The notes beneath the pieces were generated by a model, which was given only the letters and a program-made list of their open reading frames with translations, searched no databases and was not told the origin of the DNA. 64,000 nt of DNA, taken from positions 1 to 64,000 of the forward strand of contig NZ_AUHE01000010.1 of assembly GCF_000423025.1 (NCBI RefSeq), given 5' to 3'. The stretch is from Gordonia shandongensis DSM 45094 (GTDB lineage Bacteria; Actinomycetota; Actinomycetes; Mycobacteriales; Mycobacteriaceae). The translations under genes and the position numbers were made by a program. Position 1 is the stretch's first letter, and each line of letters opens with the position of its first letter. Of this stretch, positions 11,150-20,108 are shown piece after piece.

Positions 11150-11452
11150 ATGGCTACCGATGAGGCGACACCCGGTACCGGTGCCGGTACCGCGGTGGCA
11201 GAACCCGAGGTGTCACACGACCGTCCGTGGGTGACGCTCGTGTGGGACGACCCGGTGAATCTCATGAACTACGTCGCCTACGTCTTCCAGAAGGTCTTCG
11301 GCTACTCCGAAGACCACGCGAAGCAACTCATGATGCAGGTGCACACCGAGGGGAAGGCCGTCGTCTCCAGCGGAGACCGCGCGAAGGTCGAGGGCGACGT
11401 CCGCAAACTGCATGCGGCGGGCCTGTGGGCGACCATGCAGCACGACTCATGA
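11150..11452 (+). CDS. clpS: ATP-dependent Clp protease adaptor ClpS
   Basis: 100 aa. ClpS delivers N-degron substrates to ClpC1P. The core reads [20 protein letters not shown] (27-46), which includes the family DDxxN/YV motif, and ends in the [13 protein letters not shown] helix region. The N-terminal 25 residues are flexible (Thr/Ala/Gly). ATG at 11150 is 7 bp after TACCCT. The stop codon lies inside an 18-bp tandem array. It leads a co-directional run with the DUF2017 protein, P1 peptidase, rhomboid and murI. Confidence 0.93.
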   Translation: MATDEATPGTGAGTAVAEPEVSHDRPWVTLVWDDPVNLMNYVAYVFQKVFGYSEDHAKQLMMQVHTEGKAVVSSGDRAKVEGDVRKLHAAGLWATMQHDS

Positions 11453-11511
11453 GGGCAGCACGACTCATGAGGGCAGCACGACTCATGACGGCAGCACGAC
11501 TCATGACGGCG
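11440..11511 (+). repeat. Four 18-bp tandem repeats across the clpS stop codon
   Basis: Four units of GCACGACTCATGAGGGCA (units 3 and 4 differ by one or two bases). Each unit carries the HDS-stop coding segment of clpS, including the TGA, and an ATGA. Only the first copy is used as the end of clpS; the others form the 5' leader of the DUF2017 gene. Confidence 0.95.
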
Positions 11512-11540
11512 ACACGATCCGTGATGCGGACGGAGGTCTG

Positions 11541-12164
11541 ATGCGCACGTGGCGGCGGACCGGATCCGGAGACGACGTCCGGATCTGCTCGAACCTCGAG
11601 AGCTACGAATGCCAACTGCTCGCATCGATGGTCGAGTCGATCACCGAACTGCTCACCGAACGCGCGGAGTCCGCTCCGCACGACGAACTGTCGTCTCTCA
11701 CCGGCATCGTCACCGGGCACACCTCGGCGCCCGACGATGTGACGCTCGGGCGACTGCTGCCCGACTTCCACCGACCCGACCAGGACGAACAGTTGGCGGC
11801 CGGCCCGCTCGTCGCCGACCTGAACGGGGGACTGCGGAGCGTCAACGAACCCGCCATCATCGACTCCAAACTCGAAGCGGCGCGCGTCGTGCTCGCCACA
11901 CTGCCCGACGACGGCGGAGACGTACGGCTCACCGAGGCGGAAGCCGACCGCTGGCTGGCGGCGCTGACCGACATCCGGCTCGCGCTCGGCGCGATGCTCG
12001 GCCTCACCGACGAACCCTCGAAGCTTCCGCCCGACCACCCGCATGCGGCACACCAGGACGTCTACGACTGGCTGTCGGTGGTGCAGGGGCTGCTGGTGGA
12101 GGCGCTGATGTCGGCCGAGTGGACGCAACCCGAGGACCCGACCGAGGACGAGGGGCCGTGGTGA
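11541..12164 (+). CDS. DUF2017 family protein
   Basis: 207 aa, mainly helical and acidic, matching the protein encoded directly after clpS in mycobacteria (Rv1332 position). It has been annotated as a regulator, but no helix-turn-helix is obvious to me. ATG at 11541 has a strong GGAGG site 6 bp upstream and starts MRTWRRTGSGDDV; the longer open frame upstream only translates the clpS-end repeats. The stop overlaps the P1 peptidase GTG by 4 bp. Position suggests a link to ClpS-dependent proteolysis, which is inference. Confidence 0.75.
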   Translation: MRTWRRTGSGDDVRICSNLESYECQLLASMVESITELLTERAESAPHDELSSLTGIVTGHTSAPDDVTLGRLLPDFHRPDQDEQLAAGPLVADLNGGLRSVNEPAIIDSKLEAARVVLATLPDDGGDVRLTEAEADRWLAALTDIRLALGAMLGLTDEPSKLPPDHPHAAHQDVYDWLSVVQGLLVEALMSAEWTQPEDPTEDEGPW

Positions 12165-13261
12165 CCGGCGACTCCCGGATCGAATCGCGTGAGGGAAACC
12201 GGCTCACCGACGTCCCCGGCATCGCCGTCGGGCACTACCACCGGCTCGACGACGACGTGGTGCTCGCCACCATCGACGACCCCGGCGAGGGCTGGGCGAC
12301 CGGAACCACGGTGATCCGGCTCCCCGCCGGGAGCGCGACGGCGGTCGACGTCCGGGGCGGCGGCCCCGGAACACGCGAGACCGACCTGCTCGACCCGGTG
12401 AACACCGTGCGGGGCGCCGATGCGATCGTCCTGACCGGCGGCAGCGCCTTCGGTCTCGCGGCCGCCGACGGCGTGATGCTCGGCCTCGAGGAGTCCGGGA
12501 CGGGTCTCCCGATGGACGGGCAGGGCCACGTGGTCCCGATCGTTCCGGCAGCCGTCATCTTCGACCTGCCGGTCGGACGGTGGGAGAACCGGCCGACCGC
12601 GGAGTTCGGGCGCCGAGCACTCGACGCCGCGACGATCGAGTTCGACGTCGGATCGGTGGGCGCCGGAGTCGGCGCCCGGGCAGGCGCGCTCAAAGGCGGA
12701 GTCGGCACCGCATCGGTGACCGTCCGCGAGGGCCCCGCGCGGGGACTGACCGTCGGCGCCCTCGTCGTCGCGAACCCCGTCGGCGGGGTCATCGACCCGA
12801 CGACCGGGCTGCCGTGGGGCTCGGACGACCTCGACGTGCACCGTCTCCGCACACCGACGCAGCTCGAGGTGAAACGGCTCGCCGAGCTCACCGCCAAGGG
12901 CACCGTGCTCAACACGACGATCGGGGTCGTGGCGACGGACGCGACCCTGTCGGTGGCCGGAACCAAACGGCTCGCGATGGCGGGGCACGACGGGCTCGCC
13001 CGGGCCGTCCGGCCGGCGCATTCACCGCTCGACGGCGACACCCTCTTCGGCGTGGCCACGGGCGAGCGGACCGTCGCGCCCGACGACGCCGTCGACGTCC
13101 CGCCCGGCATGGACCCCGACACGGCGATCGTGACCGCGTTGTGCGAGGTGTCCGCGACGGTCGTCCAGCGGGCGATCGTCTCCGCGGTGGTCACCGCGAC
13201 CAGCGTCGCCGGCATCCCCGCGTACCGCGATCTGCTCGTCTCGGCGTTCGGTCCCCGGTGA
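12161..13261 (+). CDS. P1 family peptidase (DmpA-like)
   Basis: 366 aa. Members are Ntn-type hydrolases that cleave themselves before a Ser or Thr nucleophile and act as aminopeptidases or amidases. LTDVPGIAVGHY opens the fold, ADAIVLTGGSAFGLAAADGV (87-106 region) is the family signature, and GTVLNTTIGVVATDA (about 246-260) supplies the likely Thr nucleophile. GTG at 12161 overlaps the DUF2017 stop by 4 bp. Corresponds to Rv1333. In M. tuberculosis mec-cysO-cysM come next; here rhomboid follows after 13 bp. Confidence 0.85.
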   Translation: MTGDSRIESREGNRLTDVPGIAVGHYHRLDDDVVLATIDDPGEGWATGTTVIRLPAGSATAVDVRGGGPGTRETDLLDPVNTVRGADAIVLTGGSAFGLAAADGVMLGLEESGTGLPMDGQGHVVPIVPAAVIFDLPVGRWENRPTAEFGRRALDAATIEFDVGSVGAGVGARAGALKGGVGTASVTVREGPARGLTVGALVVANPVGGVIDPTTGLPWGSDDLDVHRLRTPTQLEVKRLAELTAKGTVLNTTIGVVATDATLSVAGTKRLAMAGHDGLARAVRPAHSPLDGDTLFGVATGERTVAPDDAVDVPPGMDPDTAIVTALCEVSATVVQRAIVSAVVTATSVAGIPAYRDLLVSAFGPR

Positions 13262-13274
13262 ACACCGGTACGCG

Positions 13275-13883
13275 ATGACCGCGGCGACGGAGGCACGCCG
13301 CCCGGCGTGGCAGCGCGCGGTGATCACGATGGCGCTGGTCATCGCCGGGCTCGTCGTCATCGAGATCATCGACCTGGCGATGAACGGTCGCCTCGACCAG
13401 AACGGAATCGTCCCCCGGAGACTGTCCGGCGTCGACGGCATCCTGTGGGCGCCCCTGCTGCACGCGGACTTCTCCCATCTGGCCGCCAACGTCGTCCCCG
13501 GGGCCGTCCTCGGGTTCTTCCTGCTGCTCGCGCGGCGATTCGGGGCCGTCACGACGATCGTCTGGCTCGTCAGCGGACTCGGAGTCTGGCTCACCGGGCC
13601 GTCCGGCACCGTGACCGTCGGCGCATCGGGCGTGGTCTTCGGATGGCTCGCATACCTGCTCGTTCGCGGCGTCTTCAACCGCGACCCGTGGCAGGGGCTC
13701 GGTGGTCTCGCGATCCTCGCCGTCTACGGTGGTGTGCTGTGGGGCGTACTGCCGCAAGGCGGTGGAGCATCCTGGCAGGGACACCTGTTCGGCGCCGTCG
13801 GCGGCGTGTTGGCGGCATGGATGCTCAGTGATCGGCGCGGCGAAGGCGACCGGCGCGGTGAGGTGCCCGCGGGCGAGAGGTGA
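13275..13883 (+). CDS. Rhomboid family intramembrane serine protease
   Basis: 202 aa with about six transmembrane helices. The catalytic dyad is recognisable: Ser in [11 protein letters not shown] (about S117) and His in [11 protein letters not shown] (about H169); [11 protein letters not shown] is the family's helix-2 motif. It should cut membrane proteins within the bilayer; substrates are unknown. Position between the P1 peptidase and murI matches Rv1337. The Asp/Arg-rich C-terminal tail overlaps the murI start region. Confidence 0.88.
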   Translation: MTAATEARRPAWQRAVITMALVIAGLVVIEIIDLAMNGRLDQNGIVPRRLSGVDGILWAPLLHADFSHLAANVVPGAVLGFFLLLARRFGAVTTIVWLVSGLGVWLTGPSGTVTVGASGVVFGWLAYLLVRGVFNRDPWQGLGGLAILAVYGGVLWGVLPQGGGASWQGHLFGAVGGVLAAWMLSDRRGEGDRRGEVPAGER

Positions 13884-13885
13884 GG

Positions 13886-14719
13886 ATGAGCGTGCAGGGA
13901 GCCGAGACGCCGGACTCGGTCGGCGTGGGCACGGGTCCCGTCGGGATCTTCGACTCCGGTGTCGGCGGCCTCACGGTGGCGCGCGCGATCATCGACCAGC
14001 TGCCCGATGAGGACATCATCTACATCGGCGACACCGCCAACGGACCGTACGGGCCGCTGACGATCCCGGAGATCCGGCGGCACGCGTTGTCGATCGGCGA
14101 CGAACTGGTGCGCCGCGGCGTCAAGGCGATCGTCATCGCCTGCAACACCGCGTCGGCGGCGTGCCTGCGGGACGCCCGCGAACGCTATGCGCCGATCCCG
14201 GTGATCGAGGTGATCCTGCCCGCGGTGCGCCGCGCCGTGGTCGCGACGAAGACCGGACGGATCGGGGTCATCGGCACCGAGGCGACCATCGCGTCCCGCG
14301 CCTACCAGGACTCGTTCGCGGCCGCCCGCGACGTCGAGATCACCGCCGTGGCGTGTCCCCGGTTCGTCGACTTCGTCGAGCGGGGCGTCACCAGCGGTCG
14401 GCAGATCCTGGGATTGGCGCAGGGGTACCTCGAACCGCTGCAGGAGGCCGACGTCGACACGGTGGTGCTCGGGTGCACGCACTACCCGTTGCTCTCGGGC
14501 GTCATCCAGCTGGTGATGGGCGATGAGGTGACCCTGGTGTCGAGTGCGGAGGAGACGGCGAAGGACACGTTCCGGGTTCTGACGGAACGCGACACCCTGC
14601 ATCCGCACTCGGGACGCCAGGCGCGCCGATTGTTCTCCGCCACAGGCGATCCCGAATCCTTCCGAAAACTGTCGACACGATTCCTCGGGCCGTCGGTGGG
14701 GCATGTCGAGCACGCATGA
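13886..14719 (+). CDS. murI: Glutamate racemase
   Basis: 277 aa. Makes D-glutamate for peptidoglycan. [12 protein letters not shown] opens the N-terminal domain; the two catalytic cysteines are in IACNTASAA (about C76) and LGCTHYPLL (about C187). ATG at 13886 is preceded by GAGAGG; a GTG at 13880 overlapping the rhomboid stop by 4 bp is an equally possible start. Followed by the Rv1339-like gene after about 100 bp. Confidence 0.93.
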   Translation: MSVQGAETPDSVGVGTGPVGIFDSGVGGLTVARAIIDQLPDEDIIYIGDTANGPYGPLTIPEIRRHALSIGDELVRRGVKAIVIACNTASAACLRDARERYAPIPVIEVILPAVRRAVVATKTGRIGVIGTEATIASRAYQDSFAAARDVEITAVACPRFVDFVERGVTSGRQILGLAQGYLEPLQEADVDTVVLGCTHYPLLSGVIQLVMGDEVTLVSSAEETAKDTFRVLTERDTLHPHSGRQARRLFSATGDPESFRKLSTRFLGPSVGHVEHA

Positions 14720-14824
14720 GCCACCCGCAGTGGCACGGACCATAGATCTCGATGCCCATTCGCCGTGGTCACATGCCGACGGTTCGATTCCTGGGGCCGG
14801 TCGCGACGTGGCAGAGTGGGGCAC

Positions 14825-15598
14825 ATGCGGCTGACAGTGTTGGGGTGTTCGGGGAGCGTCAACGGTCCCGGTGCGCCCTGCTCCGGATACCTGCTCCAGG
14901 CCGACGGCCACCCGCCCGTCCTCATCGACTGCGGACACGGAGTGTTCGGCGAGTTGCAGCAGCACGCCGACCCCAACGAGATCGCCGTCCTGCTCAGCCA
15001 CCTGCACGCCGATCACTGCATGGACCTGCCCGCCATGCTCGTGTGGCGCCGGTGGGCCCCGACACCGGCGGCCGCCCGCAGCCTCCTCTACGGACCGGAG
15101 GGGACGGCCGTCCGGATCGGCGCGGGATCCTCCGAGTACCCGGGCGAGGTCGACGACATCACCGACACCTTCGACGTCCGCGAGTGGGCCCACCGTGAGA
15201 CCGTCACCGTTCACGGACTCCAGATCGAACCGTTCCGCGTGAACCATCCGCCGAGCACCTTCGGTCTGCGCGTCACGGGCCCCGACGGGGAGGTCTTCGC
15301 CTACAGCGGCGACACCGGCGTGTGCGACGAGGTCGTCGAGTTGGCGCGCGACGCCGACATCTTCCTCTGCGAGGCGTCGTGGACCCACGCCCCCGGGCAG
15401 CGTCCGGAGGCGCTGCATCTGTCGGGCGTCGAGGCGGGTGAGGTGGCGTTGAAGGCCGGCGCCCGATCGTTGGCGCTCACCCACATCGTCCCGTGGAGCG
15501 ACGCCGACGCGATCCTCGGCGAGGCGTCCGGCGTCTACCCCGGCCCGCTGCAACTCGTCCACCAGGGGCAGATCATCGAGGTCCGGCCGCCGCTGTAG
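14825..15598 (+). CDS. MBL-fold metallo-hydrolase, Rv1339-like cyclic nucleotide phosphodiesterase
   Basis: 257 aa. Metal motif [13 protein letters not shown] (about 57-69), YSGDTG and THIVPW match the metallo-beta-lactamase fold. The M. tuberculosis homologue in this position (Rv1339) has been reported as an atypical cAMP phosphodiesterase, so control of cAMP is the likely job. The ATG at 14825 ([11 protein letters not shown]) has GTGGGG just upstream; the reading frame before it is not protein-like. It lies between murI and rph as in mycobacteria. Confidence 0.85.
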   Translation: MRLTVLGCSGSVNGPGAPCSGYLLQADGHPPVLIDCGHGVFGELQQHADPNEIAVLLSHLHADHCMDLPAMLVWRRWAPTPAAARSLLYGPEGTAVRIGAGSSEYPGEVDDITDTFDVREWAHRETVTVHGLQIEPFRVNHPPSTFGLRVTGPDGEVFAYSGDTGVCDEVVELARDADIFLCEASWTHAPGQRPEALHLSGVEAGEVALKAGARSLALTHIVPWSDADAILGEASGVYPGPLQLVHQGQIIEVRPPL

Positions 15599-15639
15599 AA
15601 CGGCGGCTCGCTCGCGGAGCGGCGGGCGGCGGTCCCCAC

Positions 15640-15660
15640 GGGTCCAGTAGGGTTGGACCC
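15640..15660 (+). promoter_or_regulatory. rph promoter inside a 7-bp inverted repeat
   Basis: Perfect arms GGGTCCA (15640-15646) and TGGACCC (15654-15660) flank GTAGGGT, which contains the TAGGGT -10 box (15648-15653). The -10 ends 7 bp before the rph GTG at 15661. The inverted repeat could be an operator overlapping the -10, or chance structure. Confidence 0.5.
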
Positions 15661-16419
15661 GTGACTTCACGAGCAGACGGCAGGGCCGACGACGAACTCC
15701 GGCCCATCGAGTTCACCCGCGGCTTCACCTCCCACCCGGCAGGATCGGTGCTGGTCGAGTTCGGGAACACCCGCGTCATGTGCACCGCCAGCGTCACCGA
15801 GGGGGTGCCCTCCTGGCGCAGGGGATCGGGACTGGGCTGGCTCACCGCCGAGTACTCGATGCTCCCGGCGGCGACCCATGAGCGGTCGAAGCGCGAGTCG
15901 GTCCGCGGAAAGATCGGCGGGCGCACCCACGAGATCAGCCGGCTGATCGGCCGCTCGCTGCGCGTGTGCATCGACCTCGCCGCCCTCGGCGAGAACACGA
16001 TCGCCATCGACTGCGACGTCCTGCAGGCCGACGGCGGCACCCGCACGGCGGCGATCAGCGGTGCCTACGTCGCACTCGCGGACGCCGTCACCTACCTGCG
16101 CGCGGCCGGTAAGCTCGCCGACCCGCAGCCGCTGTCGTGCGTCATCGCCGCGGTCAGCGTCGGTGTCGTCGACGGTCGCGTGCGACTCGATCTGCCGTAC
16201 GAGGAGGATTCGCGCGCCGAGGTCGACATGAACATCGTCGCCACCGATGCCGGCACCCTCGTGGAGGTGCAGGGGACGGGCGAGGGCGCCACCTTCCCCC
16301 GTGCGACCCTCGACAAACTGCTCGACGTGGCCGAGACCGGGATCGCGGATGTCGTCGCGGCGCAACGCGAGGTGCTCGCCGGGCCGTACCCGGGCGAACT
16401 CCCGGGCGGGACTGCGTGA
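15661..16419 (+). CDS. rph: Ribonuclease PH
   Basis: 252 aa. Phosphate-dependent 3'-5' exoribonuclease that trims tRNA 3' ends. Conserved blocks: [20 protein letters not shown] at the N-terminus, [27 protein letters not shown] (substrate loop with Arg) and [22 protein letters not shown] at 15661 is 7 bp after TAGGGT and starts directly before the conserved region. The stop overlaps the next gene's GTG by 4 bp, the standard rph-rdgB pairing. Confidence 0.95.
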   Translation: MTSRADGRADDELRPIEFTRGFTSHPAGSVLVEFGNTRVMCTASVTEGVPSWRRGSGLGWLTAEYSMLPAATHERSKRESVRGKIGGRTHEISRLIGRSLRVCIDLAALGENTIAIDCDVLQADGGTRTAAISGAYVALADAVTYLRAAGKLADPQPLSCVIAAVSVGVVDGRVRLDLPYEEDSRAEVDMNIVATDAGTLVEVQGTGEGATFPRATLDKLLDVAETGIADVVAAQREVLAGPYPGELPGGTA

Positions 16420-17042
16420 CCGCCACCGTTCTGCTGGCCAGCAACAACGCCAAGAAGCTCGACGAACTGCGCCGCGTCGTCGCGGCCGCGGGCATCGACG
16501 GACTCGAGATCCTCGGACTCGGTGACGTCGCGCCGTACGCGGAGCCGATCGAGGACGGCGCCTCCTTCGAGGACAATGCGCTGATCAAGGCGCGTGCCGC
16601 GATCGCGGCGACCGGACTGCCGTCGCTCGCCGACGACTCCGGTCTCGCCGTCGACGCATTGAACGGCATGCCCGGTGTGCTGTCGGCGCGATGGAGCGGC
16701 GGCAAGGGCGATGACGCCAACAACGACCTGTTGCTGGCCCAGCTCGCCGATGTGCCGGACACCCGTCGCGGCGCCGCCTTCGTCTCGGTGTGTGCGCTGG
16801 TGACCCCGGACGGCCCGCCGATCGTCGTCCGCGGAGAGTGGCGAGGACGGCTCGTGCGTGACCGTCGCGGCACCGCCGGATTCGGCTACGATCCGCTGTT
16901 CGTCCCCGATGACGACGCGGCGGGCGGGCGCACGTCCGCCGACCTGTCGGCGACTGAGAAGGACTCGCTGAGTCACCGCGGGAAGGCGCTGGCCCAACTG
17001 GTGCCCGCGCTCCGCGACCTGGTGGAAGGAACCCCGAGATGA
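16416..17042 (+). CDS. rdgB: XTP/dITP diphosphatase (RdgB/HAM1)
   Basis: 208 aa. Hydrolyses non-canonical purine NTPs such as XTP and dITP to keep them out of DNA. Family motifs: [15 protein letters not shown] (substrate lysines), [30 protein letters not shown] and [16 protein letters not shown] at 16416 overlaps the rph stop by 4 bp; everything upstream in this frame is shadow of rph. The stop overlaps the following ATG by 4 bp. Confidence 0.95.
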   Translation: MTATVLLASNNAKKLDELRRVVAAAGIDGLEILGLGDVAPYAEPIEDGASFEDNALIKARAAIAATGLPSLADDSGLAVDALNGMPGVLSARWSGGKGDDANNDLLLAQLADVPDTRRGAAFVSVCALVTPDGPPIVVRGEWRGRLVRDRRGTAGFGYDPLFVPDDDAAGGRTSADLSATEKDSLSHRGKALAQLVPALRDLVEGTPR

Positions 17043-17329
17043 CCACGTTCGACGACACGGTGATCGCCGCCGTCACCGGACACATGAACGACGATCACAC
17101 CGACGACAACCTCACCATCGTGCGGGCGTTCGGCGTGCCGGACGCCACCGCCGCGACCATGGTGGGCCTCGACTCGACGTCCGGGACGTGGTCGGTCACC
17201 GTCGACGGAGCCGAGCGGACCGTCGAGATCCCGTGGTTCGAAGAGCTCACCGACCGCGCATCGATCCGTCGTCAGGTGGTGGAGCTGTACCAGGAGGCGG
17301 CGCGGCGGCTGGGTTCGGCGGACGCCTGA
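17039..17329 (+). CDS. DUF2470 domain protein
   Basis: 96 aa. The core GHMNDDHTDDNLTIVRAFG followed by a GLDSTSG-type turn is the DUF2470 domain, which also occurs as the C-terminal part of HugZ-type haem-utilisation and flavin-binding proteins. Here it stands alone, with no attached FMN-binding domain. ATG overlaps the rdgB stop by 4 bp, so it is co-translated with rph-rdgB. Function unknown; a small accessory or haem-related role is a guess. Confidence 0.75.
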   Translation: MTTFDDTVIAAVTGHMNDDHTDDNLTIVRAFGVPDATAATMVGLDSTSGTWSVTVDGAERTVEIPWFEELTDRASIRRQVVELYQEAARRLGSADA

Positions 17330-17341
17330 TCGCGGTCGCCG

Positions 17342-17692
17342 TCAGGCGAGGTCGAACTGTCCCTGGACGTCCCTGGTCCGGATGTGCTCGAAGTAGAACG
17401 ACAGGAACGGGATGGTGCCTGCGATCGCGGTGAGCAGCAGCTTCCCGAGCGGCCACCGGACCTTGATCGACAGGTCGACGGTGCAGATCAGGTAGACGAA
17501 GTAGATCCATCCGTGCGCGATGCCGACCCAGCCGTAGCCGTCGACGTCGAAGCCGTATTTGGCGATCATCTCGGCCACGAGGAGAAGCAGCCACACACCG
17601 GTCACCCACGCGAGGACGCGGTAGCGCAGCAGTGCGCTGCGCACCCGCTCGGTGGAGGCGACGGGGGAGGCTGTCTGATCGGGGTCGGTCAC
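17342..17692 (-). CDS. DUF3817 family membrane protein
   Basis: 116 aa with three hydrophobic segments (about 27-45, 55-75, 84-103). VLAWVTGVWLLLLVAEMIAKY and HGWIYFVYLI are DUF3817 features. It matches the Rv1342c position. GTG at 17692; the upstream gene on the same strand ends 46 bp before it, so they probably form an operon. It is a distant paralogue of the protein at 3958. Confidence 0.75.
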   Translation of the reverse strand: MTDPDQTASPVASTERVRSALLRYRVLAWVTGVWLLLLVAEMIAKYGFDVDGYGWVGIAHGWIYFVYLICTVDLSIKVRWPLGKLLLTAIAGTIPFLSFYFEHIRTRDVQGQFDLA

Positions 17693-17738
17693 GGCTGAGT
17701 CTTCCTTTTGTGCGGAGGGGCGGGGAGCGGACGCTGTG

Positions 17739-18146
17739 TCAGCGGTCGGTCTTCGGGTTCTCGTCGAGTTCGGCGAGGTAGCGGTTGTACGCGACCAGGT
17801 CGTCGTCGGGTGCTCCGTCGGCGATCGCCGCGACCGAGGGGTCGTCGGCGCGGGGACGCTCCGGGAGGATTCCCGCGGGGATCTCGGTCGGCTCGGTGCG
17901 GGTGCGTCGCTCGATGTCGGGGTCGGCCTCCATCACCACGAAGCGGCGATAGGCGTAGACGAAGGCGACGGCGAACGCCGGCCACTGCAGCGCGTACCCC
18001 AGGTTCTGGCCCGTACCGGTTGCGGACTCGAACCGGTCCCACTGCCACCACGCCATGCCGAGGCACACCACGGCCGCGACCGCCACCAGAACGATCAGCG
18101 CCGGCCGGTGCCGCCGCTTACCGGGAGAGGGGAGAGGTTGATCCAC
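17739..18146 (-). CDS. Two-TM membrane protein at the lprD (Rv1343c) position
   Basis: 135 aa. Two predicted membrane segments (about 17-35 and 48-65) with WQWDRFES between them, then a long acidic cytoplasmic tail (about 70-135). Position next to the DUF3817 gene matches Rv1343c (LprD), but I see no lipobox cysteine, so it is not called a lipoprotein. The GTG at 18146 was chosen because TACCTT ends 7 bp before it; the longer open frame runs into the tRNA-Leu gene. Function unknown. Confidence 0.7.
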   Translation of the reverse strand: MDQPLPSPGKRRHRPALIVLVAVAAVVCLGMAWWQWDRFESATGTGQNLGYALQWPAFAVAFVYAYRRFVVMEADPDIERRTRTEPTEIPAGILPERPRADDPSVAAIADGAPDDDLVAYNRYLAELDENPKTDR

Positions 18147-18153
18147 ACTGTCG

Positions 18154-18159
18154 AAGGTA
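18154..18159 (-). promoter_or_regulatory. -10 element for the Rv1343c-like gene
   Basis: TACCTT on the minus strand ends 7 bp before the GTG at 18146, giving a predicted leaderless transcript. Confidence 0.55.
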
Positions 18160-18323
18160 CCTGGTCGGGTGCGGTGACCGGCAGCCGCGACGGGGCCCGG
18201 GGCTGTGCCGTTCGCCACGGACGGCGGCCGGTCTCGCCGGGCGGCGGTGCAGATCGGTGCGCCCTCCGGCTTGTTACTCGAATTCAGCGGGCGCACTCCG
18301 GCCGGAGGTCGGCAATGTGACGG

Positions 18324-18405
18324 TGCGCGAGGGGGGACTTGAACCCCCACGTCCGAGGACACTGGAACCTAAATCCAGCGCGTCTGCCGATTCCGCCACT
18401 CGCGC
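18324..18405 (-). tRNA. tRNA-Leu (anticodon UAG)
   Basis: 82 nt class II tRNA. Acceptor arms GCGCGAG (18405-18399) and CTCGCGC (18331-18325) pair; the anticodon stem CTGGA/TCCAG encloses loop TTTAGGT with anticodon TAG. A long variable arm and the GGTTCAAGTCC T-loop are present. The discriminator A is at 18324. CCA is not encoded. Confidence 0.95.
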
Positions 18406-18560
18406 GTGCAGTGTCACTGTAGCGGGGACACCGTATCGGGCGACGGCGGCGCCCGCCGACGCGCTCCGATGCTACTGCGGCACGGGATCGTCGGGCCGGG
18501 GATCATCGGGCGGGCCGTCGCCCTTCGCGCCGATGAAGTGGACGATCCGGCCGATGCCGA

Positions 18561-18566
18561 TACGCT
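18561..18566 (+). promoter_or_regulatory. -10 element for the 18573 methyltransferase
   Basis: TACGCT lies 6 bp upstream of the GTG at 18573 with no Shine-Dalgarno between them; leaderless transcript predicted. Confidence 0.5.
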
Positions 18567-18572
18567 CACCGG

Positions 18573-20078
18573 GTGACTCGTCATCCCTTGGACACACCGG
18601 ACCTCGTCGACGCTCTGGGCGCTGGACTGCGCGCCGTCGCCTACACCTCGGAGGGGATCGCCGCTCTGCTCGGCGAGGAGGCGAGTGCGGCGCTCGTCGA
18701 CGGCGTCTGGTGGCCGGCGCTGAGGCGGACGCGTCGAGCCGACGATGCCGCGCTGTCGACTCTGATCCGGTTGTTCCTCCTGGGAGCGACGGAGCCGGTC
18801 GACGCCGTCGCCGCCGCTCTGCCGGCAGTCGGTGTCGCGGCACTTCTCGACCAACAGGTGATCGAGACGGCCGACGGCGGAGTGCGGGCCGTTCTCGACA
18901 TCCGGCCGCACGGCAGCGATTCGGCCGATCACCTCGTCGTCGCGGACCAGGATGCGTCGATGCGTCCGGGGGCGGTCCGCCGCGATCATGTGCTCGGTAT
19001 CGGCGGAGCGTCGATGTCGCTCGCTCGGGCCGTCATCCGGACCCCGGTCGGTCGGGCGCTCGATCTGGGTACGGGGTGCGGCGTTCAGGCGCTGCACCTG
19101 GCGTCGCACTGCGCGGAGGTCGTCGCCACCGATACGAACGAGCGGGCCCTCGCGCTTGCCGCGGCGACCGCGCGGCTGAACGGACTGTCGTGGGATCTGC
19201 GGTCGGGCAGCCTCTTCGAGCCCGTCGCCGGCGAGACGTTCGATCTCATCGTCTCGAATCCGCCGTTCGTCGTCGGCACGGGCGCGCAGGACTACGTGTA
19301 CCGCGATTCGGGGATGGTCGGGGACGGTGTCAGCGAAGCCCTCATCGCGGGGATCGCCGATCATCTGGCGCCGGGCGGTGTGGCGCAGATTCTCGCGAAC
19401 TGGGCGGTCCGCGACGTCGACGCCTGGGACGAGCGGGTCCGCGGATGGGTCGAGGCCACTGGACTCGACGCCTGGGTGGTCCAGCGGGAGCTCGCCGACC
19501 CGATCAGCTATGTGTCGTTGTGGGTGTCCGACGCCGGTGAGTCCGTCGTCGACGCCGCCGAGCGCGGTTCGTTGTGGCTGGACTGGTTCGAGGAGCAGGG
19601 GATCGTCGCCGTCGGCATGGGGTCGATCACCTTCCGCAAGCCCGGCGCGACGGAACCGGAGCGTGCGCCCGACGTGGTGATCGAGGAGATCACGGCGGCC
19701 GGCCAGGAGGTCACGGGCTTCGAGGCCCAGGCGTTCTGGAACCGTCGGGACTTTCTCCGCCGGAACTCCGATGACGATCTCCTCGCGGCTCGCCTCTCCA
19801 CGTCGCCGGTGTTCCTGGAGTCGCAGTCGCTGCCGGGGGACGACGGCTGGCAGCAGGTGAGCGCCGCGGTGACTCGGCCGGGGGGACCCGGGGCGGTGCT
19901 GCCCGTCGACGAGGTCATGACGGCGTTGCTCGCAGGCTGCCGCGGCGAGGTCCCGCTGGGTGCGCTGGTGTCGTTGATCGCCGACTTCCACGGTGTCGAC
20001 GGCGACGCCCTGGCCGCCGTCGCGATGCCCGCGATCCGCGAAGCCGTCGGCCGGGGGATCCTGTACCGCGCCGAGTAG
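18573..20078 (+). CDS. Class I SAM-dependent methyltransferase with NPPF motif
   Basis: 501 aa. The central Rossmann domain (about 150-330) has ALDLGTGCGVQALHL (SAM binding), VVATDTNERALALA and DLIVSNPPFVVGTG. The NPPF motif marks enzymes that methylate an amide or exocyclic amine (PrmC/HemK or N6-adenine type). A ~150-residue helical N-terminal region and a ~170-residue C-terminal region flank it, making it much longer than PrmC. The substrate is not predictable from sequence. GTG at 18573 is 6 bp after TACGCT. It converges on the acyltransferase at 20190. Confidence 0.75.
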   Translation: MTRHPLDTPDLVDALGAGLRAVAYTSEGIAALLGEEASAALVDGVWWPALRRTRRADDAALSTLIRLFLLGATEPVDAVAAALPAVGVAALLDQQVIETADGGVRAVLDIRPHGSDSADHLVVADQDASMRPGAVRRDHVLGIGGASMSLARAVIRTPVGRALDLGTGCGVQALHLASHCAEVVATDTNERALALAAATARLNGLSWDLRSGSLFEPVAGETFDLIVSNPPFVVGTGAQDYVYRDSGMVGDGVSEALIAGIADHLAPGGVAQILANWAVRDVDAWDERVRGWVEATGLDAWVVQRELADPISYVSLWVSDAGESVVDAAERGSLWLDWFEEQGIVAVGMGSITFRKPGATEPERAPDVVIEEITAAGQEVTGFEAQAFWNRRDFLRRNSDDDLLAARLSTSPVFLESQSLPGDDGWQQVSAAVTRPGGPGAVLPVDEVMTALLAGCRGEVPLGALVSLIADFHGVDGDALAAVAMPAIREAVGRGILYRAE

Positions 20079-20108
20079 GGCCGAGTGCGCGTCGTTCCGG
20101 CCCCGCGT

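Noticed and set aside
11412..11540. N-terminal extension of the DUF2017 frame through the 18-bp repeats
   Set aside because: It only translates the clpS-end duplications; a strong GGAGG site marks the ATG at 11541.
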